Shown here: piece by piece, positions 57,801-64,000 of the stretch
Layout of the letters: every line of letters begins with the position of its first letter
Numbering within the stretch: the first letter of the stretch is position 1
Source of the DNA: Tetraselmis striata
Taxonomy: Eukaryota; Chlorophyta; Chlorodendrophyceae; Chlorodendrales; Chlorodendraceae
Direction: 5' to 3'
Assembly (NCBI GenBank): GCA_006384855.1
Contig: VCJN01002134.1
Coordinates: 34,020 to 98,019, forward strand
Length of the DNA: 64,000 nucleotides
Translations under genes and position numbers: made by a program
Notes under the pieces: generated by a model
Seen by the model: the letters and a program-made list of their open reading frames with translations, nothing else
Told to the model about the DNA's origin: nothing
Databases searched by the model: none

Positions 57801-58623
57801 CTCACTCTTAGTCGCAGTTAGGTAGGGGGGTGTTCAGGCTTCGCTAATTAGGTAATCTTTTCAAACACATAATTGGGTATCTCGATTTAAGCAGTTAGGT
57901 ACCCTTTGCACCAATTTTGTGTAAGGAGTGATTTTAGGCAGACCCGCATGTGCGTTTGAGGGATGGGGGCCACCGTGGGGGGGGGGGGGGGGCGGGGAGG
58001 AAGTTGTTTGCGCTCGCAGACATACGTGCAGCCGGCGGCGTCTCATCCGGGGGCGCCCGCTCGCTCTCGATCGTCGCCGCTAGTTCGTTGCTCTCTGGCG
58101 TGGCACGCAGGAGCCACGTGGCGCCACCGCGCGTGCGGCATGCCGGCGCCGGCGGTGGCCACCCTGACTTCGCCGTCCGGTGAAACCCTCGCGGCGCGCT
58201 CAACCCCCTCGCCTGGTGCACCCGCGCTCCCCGGGAAGCGCCCCCTCCCACCTCCACGACGCGCACCGCCGCGCCTGATCGCCCTGCCGCCATCGGCCGG
58301 CTCCTGCCGGTGAGGCTGCTATGCATCGCTGCCCCCCCTCCCCCCCCTTCTCCCCCCGCGCGCGTGTGCCAGCGCGCTGCTGGGAAGCGTTGCTCGTTTG
58401 GTTTGGTTCGCGTTGTTCGGGGCACCAGCCCGCGAGATGCAGTCCGCGCCCGGAAAGCGCACGCCGCACTACGTGCGCACGGGCGCGACTGAGCTAGCGC
58501 GCGCCGTGGAGTGACGGCCCTGGCCTTGGACGCGTCAGAGCTTGCCGACGCGATCTGGGTGCGATAACAGTAGCTCGCGGCGACAACAGGAGGCCTGACG
58601 GCAAGAGTGCACTGGCTGAACAT
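51807..58623 (-). CDS. Plastid-type MATE transporter (EDS5/DTX44-47 class), nine exons
   Basis: Exons on the minus strand are 58623..58026, 57504..57393, 56607..56552, 55952..55870, 55626..55435, 55000..54854, 54255..54085, 53560..53438 and 52283..51807. Phases agree throughout and give 652 residues. The first 199 residues are Ser/Ala/Arg-rich with almost no acids early on, like a plastid transit peptide. The MATE body shows VLPTLGIWIMNPVLSLVDTA, SSLELAAMGP, FLAVATTNLLSLA, a QSFFLAARNPLTPLL segment, GIAGAAAATV, FAGPVGVVLL, TGAHHIAFSV, QAFLPPAIGY and ATEGIMLAGR. These align in order with EDS5 as I recall it, including the SIELAALGP and FLSVATSN motifs. MATE proteins export organic solutes in exchange for H+ or Na+; for EDS5 the cargo is isochorismate. 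Here the cargo is unknown and plastid-envelope location is inferred. Exon 4 ends at a GC rather than GT donor. The gene looks intact. Confidence 0.88.
53726..53747 (-). repeat. Intronic homopolymer tract in MATE gene
   Basis: A run of about 20 G on the plus strand (C in the sense strand) lies in the intron between exons 7 and 8. Similar sense-strand C runs occur in introns at about 55630-55655, 56524-56543 and 57977-57992. Two tracts (about 52328-52351 and 54789-54810) have the opposite strand bias. Confidence 0.85.
54400..54720 (+). repeat. TATC/TATG-rich microsatellite region
   Basis: An imperfect array of TATCTATG-like and TATATG-like units lies in the intron between exons 6 and 7 of the MATE gene. 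It is low complexity and not coding. Confidence 0.8.
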
Positions 58624-60932
58624 GGCTGCTGATGGCCAGCAGGATATAGTGCAAGTATAGCATGCCGCGCCGACTACACCTCTCCACATAAATATGTCCC
58701 AGGCCCCTTTCTCCCCGCCGAATCCAAGCTTACGAATAGTTAGGCAGCTAAATCTAGGATATATGACGACCTGAAATCCTGGAATGTTGCACATTTATAC
58801 TCAGCCTGTATCACCAGAGGGTGTAAGCAAGCCCTGTGGCCGTGCCAAGTCACTTGCGCCACACTGAGCGTTTCCGGTACCCCCACAACCACGGGGGTTG
58901 GTGCGCAGCACGTCCCGCCGCGCATGCATAGACCATTGCATGGTGGGATGGCCGTGGGTGGGCGAGGAAACATGCCAGCAGAGGCTAGGGTATTGTTGGG
59001 TGGGGTGGGGCCATAGTGGCGTGCGCCCGTGCACGATGTGGCGTGATACCATCGCCAATGAAGTGCTGCCTTGTGGTGCAGCTCTCAAACTCGCAGTATC
59101 GCTCGGTGCGTTGCGAGGAAACGTCACATTTTTTACTATAAATACCACTAAAACATACGCGAGCAGGGGTACAATTCTTACAGCTTCAACACGGTCTTCC
59201 GAGGTCAATAAGACACTTTCGATTTAAAACAGCAATAGGTCAAAATCTGACGTCTGTGTCAGCGTGTTGTCAACATATTGGCGTGAAAGTTTACGCCAAG
59301 GGGATCTTAAAACCTGGTAGTATTACACGGTGGCGGGACAGTGTGTTGCGTGTACTCGTGCACGGGCCACTCATACTTCATTGGCACAAGCCTCCCTTGA
59401 GTGATGCCCACGGCCGCCATGCCGGACACCCCCTTTCACAACATTTCTTCCACCAGCATCGTCGCATTAAGATGCACGCCATTGCCGTCCCACTGGGCTC
59501 ACCAGGGAGCGCTATTGAGCATGCGGCCATGCACTACTGTAGAAAAGCTATGCCCTACGGCAAGGAGGCCGCAAGAAGCCCCTCCCGCCTGCGTGTGTAG
59601 CGATCACAGCCGCATTTTGTCCATGATTTTGCCCAGAAACCATCGCCATCGACACGTAGGGCTTGGTCCAGGTCGTGAATGACCTAATTTAAATGCCTTA
59701 CGTGTATGGTGGATGGTTCTGCTACCAAGGGTGATGTGGTATGAGTACGGGGGCAGTGGGGTGCCATGCCCTATTTACGCACACAAGTGGCGCAATTTGT
59801 GGTTTGGAAGCGCTAGCGCCAGAAGCCCTGCTTTTGCCTAAATGAAAGTGTTGACGGCAACGGCTACAGCGTGGCAATATGGGGTGTATCGCGCTATCGC
59901 GGCATTCCCCCCCAGCCGTACGCCCCTGAGTAACATGCATGCACGCGCGCACAGTCTCAGTGTAGCCGCACATGGGCGTGTGGATCGAATTCGCAACCCC
60001 CTTACTTATGTGGAGGGTGCATATCCGGCCGGCGGCGAGCAACAGCCCTATCTTCATCGTTGGTACAGGTAGGAAGCGGCTTCCATTTAATTTTGTGGTT
60101 TGTTATGTTGAATATGCCAGATGCTGCGCTGCATATATATATATATGTGTACATATATGTATGTATTTACAATATGACAGGTATATTATGTATGACATAC
60201 ATATATCAGTTTGTATCTATATATATACACTATCCGCCCCATACATTAAAATATATATACATGGATATACATGTATATGTATATAATATACATATACATG
60301 TGTATAGATATATCTATATGTATGTGTAAGTATATATGTATACATATGTATTAGCCGCCGTAATCATCATCAGTACGATCGGCGTCAGCAGCACGCGGCA
60401 GCGGGCGCGGGGGCGCATCGCGACGCTTGCTGAGCCAGCAGCACCGCTGAGGGTGACGGCCCTTGCCTAGGATTGCGCCAGTAGAGCTTCGTGATACTGC
60501 TGGAGGGCAGGAAGGCCACAGCAGCAGGAAGGCTGAATTGCTCAGCACCAACGAGTCCAAGTCTGTTAAATATTTGTGGTACCAGTATATTCCTATATAA
60601 TTGTATTCTATGTTCCTCTCTTCGCGCGGTGGGTCAAATTACACAATGATCTATAGCGAACCCAAAAAGAGTTTTCATCAGCGCGCCCAGCATTGCTACT
60701 GACAAGAGCGCGCACGTTCATGCACGCTTGAGCCAACGCGCCCCTTGGACTGGCAACCTTGGCTGAAATGCACGGCGACAAGACAGCAGCGGCCCATCAA
60801 TGCCGTCCTCAGGGCACGGACTGCCCACCCAGACACGTCCAAGGAAGTAACGGCCTACTCCGCGCTGTCACAGTTTCTCCGATCAGTGGAGGTGGCGGGT
60901 TTTTTAACCTGTGGTACGGCCGTTGGACTACT

Positions 60933-60994
<62 letters not shown>

Positions 60995-62000
60995 TTGGCG
61001 TGGCTGCATGCAGTGCTGGTGTGGCATTCAAATGCGCACTCAGTGATGTTCATATGGGGAGATCACGGAAGGGAAATTTACCGCATATGGGATTGATGTC
61101 CGCCCTTTGGCAGCCATATTCTAACGTGAGACAAGGTGAATAGAATGGTGCCGCATCACAAGATTACCACTCATTAGAACCCCATGTTCCGTTAGGGTAT
61201 GGACTCCTAAAGTTCTAGGTCAAAATACAAGGGGCGTTGCAGCGTGAAGGTGCGGAAAACCCGAGCCCAGCATTGGCCCCTCAACCTAGCGGACGCAATG
61301 CTGGCAGTATTACCTGGCATGAGGCCCACTTACTGCTGCCACTAATACATGTCATGGATGCCTCACAAATCCGGCCAGGGCCTATGGGGATCATTCTGAT
61401 AAGCTTACAGATCATGAAATGAAGAACATGTTCTCGGAATGTGTGCAGGGAGCTTGCAAGGGGGCTGGTACATGGAAACCACTATTATGGTGGTGCGCTT
61501 TTTGGCTTCGCTTCTCCGCACATCTTCAATACAATGCACGTGGGTTGGCATACCTGCCACATAGATCACAAATGATGGAAATCACCTGTTGGGTTGCAGT
61601 AATGCCCGAATTTACCTACCTGCAGTTTGATGTAGTAAGGTTATCCTGCTCTCTCTCCCTCTCCCTCTCTCTACATCACCTGCGTTTTACATAGGAGCTG
61701 CTTGCATGCCCGCAAAATTGATATAGGTGGCCACAATACCAGGATAGGGTGGCTCACGCGACGGCAGCCTCTGGGCATGGGTATCAGCTTATGTATTCAT
61801 TTAGCTCCTAGGTGTAGCTGAGGAGCCTGTACCCGGCAGCGCTCCAGCCCGACCACCTTTCATGTGCAGCACTACTTAGCAACGCATATCGGCGCGACTG
61901 CGCGCATATAAGGCATGCGGCTCCACCCCTTGCCGAAGCTATCTGCGCCAGGCCACGCTCTCGACATTCAGTCGATAACTTTATTACTACGCATGCGGCT
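58624..62000. other. Long region without recognised gene
   Basis: No exon is supported. It holds the presumed MATE promoter (58624-58800), an AT-rich ATATGTA microsatellite at 60130-60350, a 60-G run at 60934-60993 and a CTCTCTCC stretch at 61650-61675. Short open frames show no motif. Confidence 0.4.
60934..60993 (+). repeat. 60-base G homopolymer
   Basis: An uninterrupted run of 60 G, the longest homopolymer in the window. It creates poly-Gly, poly-Pro or poly-Gly-like open frames that are not genes. Its exact length may be limited by sequencing accuracy. Confidence 0.95.
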
Positions 62001-62576
62001 TCACTCACTGTAGCGTGGCTCATTTCTTCGGTTTCTTCTTACTGCGGCCTTCGCCGCCTGCCGCCGCGCGCTTACCCGTCGCCTTGCCGGAGGCTTGGTG
62101 TGCTGCGCGAGGGAGCACGGTGACAGCGGCGGCCACCTCGGCCTGCTGCGCCGCGTCCAAGTCGCGAAAAACCCTGAATGTCCTCCAGAGTCGGGCCATT
62201 CGATCCGAATGCCTTGGCCGCCCTCGCGCAGCACGTCGTCGACGCAGCCCAGCTTGACGAACATCTTGAGGTAGTTGCAGACCGCAAAGCGTGTCTCCCC
62301 CTTGGCGAACTTCTCACCGCAGTGCTTGCACTTGGCGCGCGCGTTAGAAGCCACGTCGAGGGCGAGCTGGCCCTGGAAGCAGCTCTCGCGCAACCAGCCC
62401 ACGGCCACGCGGCCCGCGATCCAAGCTTCCACCCCGAAACGTGTCTCGCCGAGAGCTATCTTCTCGCGCAGCTCCGGCAGGGGAGCGCCCCGAGCGGGCG
62501 CTCTCCACGCGCACCAGTGACTTTGCCGCCTCTTCGCCCGTCCTGCGACATCCGCCGAGAGGCTGCACTGTATCAA
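62001..62576 (-). pseudogene. PARP-type zinc-finger protein, apparently broken
   Basis: The minus-strand frame has two tandem PARP-finger-like units: REKIALGETRFGVEAW with WLRESCF, and KCKHCGEKFAKGETRFAV with a later LGC. Each fits the pattern CxxC, Ixx(K)GExRxG, then C, but the first lacks its CxxC pair in this frame and WLRESC replaces the usual WHxxC. Downstream, the expected linker appears in other frames: TLEDIQGF in one and DLDAAQQAEVAAAV, ending in KKKPKK, in a third. Two frame changes within about 100 bp therefore separate the finger from a basic, nuclear-signal-like tail. PARP-type fingers bind broken or unpaired DNA in the nucleus. Either a pseudogene or short unseen introns would explain the frames. 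Confidence 0.45.
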
Positions 62577-62648
62577 TTAAACGTACGCCAGCAGGATTGG
62601 GGTCGCTGCGACTCGGCCTGAAATGATGCGATAAGTCCAAAGGGGCGG

Positions 62649-62649
<1 letters not shown>

Positions 62650-62690
<41 letters not shown>
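62650..62690 (+). repeat. 41-base G homopolymer
   Basis: An uninterrupted G run about 75 bp upstream of the minus-strand zinc-finger frame, so C-rich in that gene's sense strand. Confidence 0.95.
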
Positions 62691-62699
62691 CGCTGGCTC

Positions 62700-63175
62700 G
62701 AATCGCAGTCCTGCGAATTGAGGTGATATTCCGACCGCTCCGGGAATAGCACGGCGAATTGACGGCGCGCAGCGCTTGCTTGTCAGCAGTGAGTGCACTC
62801 GCAATCGTTCATCCGGGCGCCGACGCGCGCAAGCGACGTGGCGAGTGGATGTGCATGAACGGTGGTTTCGGAGCCAACTTCGCAACCTATACTAGTACTG
62901 AAAGCCAGCGGCGCCACGGCGGGCCCGGCGGGCGCTCGCGGCGGTTGGCGCGCGCTCGACGGTGTCGTCTACGGCGAGTCGACGACCACACGAATGATAT
63001 GGTTACGGAGCACTGTGTGCTCGTCCGCGCGCCTCGCTTGTTCGCTGCGCGCGAGTTATTTTGCGGCATCGTCCCGCAACTACAGCAACGCTATCTGTTG
63101 TGCACTGAATTGCTGTTCCCACGACTGACCGCTCCCGATAATGCGATGTATGTATATATCTCGTCTATATATATA

Positions 63176-63215
<40 letters not shown>

Positions 63216-64000
63216 CTGTGTGTGCATACATATAAATATCATCGTCGCATATGATGCTGAAAAATATTATTGAGTGATGCGGTTTCAGAGGCCGCGACCA
63301 AGGCGGCATGGTGCGTGGCTGGTCGCCACGACCTCCCCTCTCCGTCTCTCGCCCTCACACTCGTGCTCATGGGGCATCATCATCGGCCATCATCAGTTGT
63401 CATTTACGACGCTCGGCTAGACGAAATCGCCAAATCAAACAGCGTAGCCTATATTCGTTATAGCGACTAATCCTATTGCCGCTGAGATTTCAATCACCGC
63501 GTTAGCTATCTATAGGTAGCGCTGATGAATGGAACACTACTCATCGTCGCATGCTCACGCACTGCAAGTACTAAGTTTTATTGCTAATGCTGCCTCGGGA
63601 CGGCGCACTCCGCCACAGCCTTCTTCATGCTGGCGCAAACCCACAACACCGCCCCTACTTTCTTCACGGCACTGTCTAGTTGTCCCGGGCTGCCGGTCAC
63701 CCGGACGTGCGGAGATGGTTGTGACCACTGAGAACGATTGCGCGAGCCAAGCATTGACCGATCAATGACAGGCGGTGCAGGGTTCGCCTCCGTCGGCGAC
63801 CATGGCGCTCGATTGCGATATATGGCGATGGGGTTATTCTTGGAATAAAGCGGGTGGGAGCTGGGAGCGCGGGGGTCATACTTGTCGCGCTCGCCCATCA
63901 GCACCTATTCCAAGCATATTCATGGACGGCGGCTTACTTGCAATATGGACGGCGGCTTACTTGCAGTTTTTTATTCGGCTGCTCATAAATATAAATATAA
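62700..64000. other. Right flank, no gene supported
   Basis: No exon with motif support. It contains a TG microsatellite at about 63178-63212. A 22-bp direct repeat (ATGGACGGCGGCTTACTTGCA) occurs twice at about 63923-63966. Confidence 0.35.

Noticed and set aside
60745-61143. Open frame with a poly-Gly stretch
   Set aside because: It depends on the 60-G homopolymer and has no motif either side.
63178-63212. TG run as a regulatory element
   Set aside because: A plain dinucleotide microsatellite with no gene context.

Overview
The window is nuclear DNA of a photosynthetic eukaryote, most likely a microalga. Genes are split by GT-AG introns with GC-rich exons. One gene encodes a plastid-type MATE transporter of the EDS5/DTX class with a long transit-peptide-like leader. 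Two genes encode secreted Cys-rich proteins with very long Pro/Ser/Thr linkers of the kind seen in algal wall and matrix proteins. Long G or C homopolymers (up to about 60 bases) are common, most of them in introns. I cannot name the species; a green (prasinophyte or chlorophyte) alga is a guess.

Host genes. At 0.3-6.2 kb (+) two adjacent genes encode a chitin-binding protein (two hevein domains) and a GH19 chitinase-like protein, which share a Cys-rich module. At 27.7-36.1 kb (+) nine exons encode a complete M20 metallopeptidase of the CPS1/PM20D1 type. At 37.6-38.7 kb (-) lies a single-exon Ser/Thr kinase. At 51.8-58.6 kb (-) nine exons encode the MATE transporter. At about 62.0-62.6 kb (-) lies a PARP-type zinc-finger gene that looks broken. 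Two unrecognised exons lie near 25 kb.

Mobile DNA. At 9.4-11.1 kb two inverted copies of an unknown coding segment face each other. At about 11.3-23.6 kb lies what I regard as the main discovery candidate. A transposase-like gene of the DUF7869 type (-) and a multi-exon gene with beta-class DNA-methyltransferase-like motifs (+) diverge from a common 5' region. Introns of both genes carry arrays of one 24-bp repeat. Palindromes of the form TTTTGTCC-N6-GGACAAAA recur near both ends, and their half-site is also part of the 24-bp unit. At 39.2-40.6 kb is a pogo-like (Tc1/mariner) non-autonomous element with 23-bp terminal inverted repeats and a small Cys-rich ORF, with a decayed relative at 50.4-50.9 kb. 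At 42.0-46.9 kb is a tyrosine-recombinase retrotransposon fossil with the split direct repeats of PAT/Ngaro elements. At 48.6-50.2 kb (-) is a LINE 3' remnant.

The rest is low-complexity DNA, microsatellites and dispersed repeats in which I see no supportable gene. All family names are from memory of motifs; no search was run.
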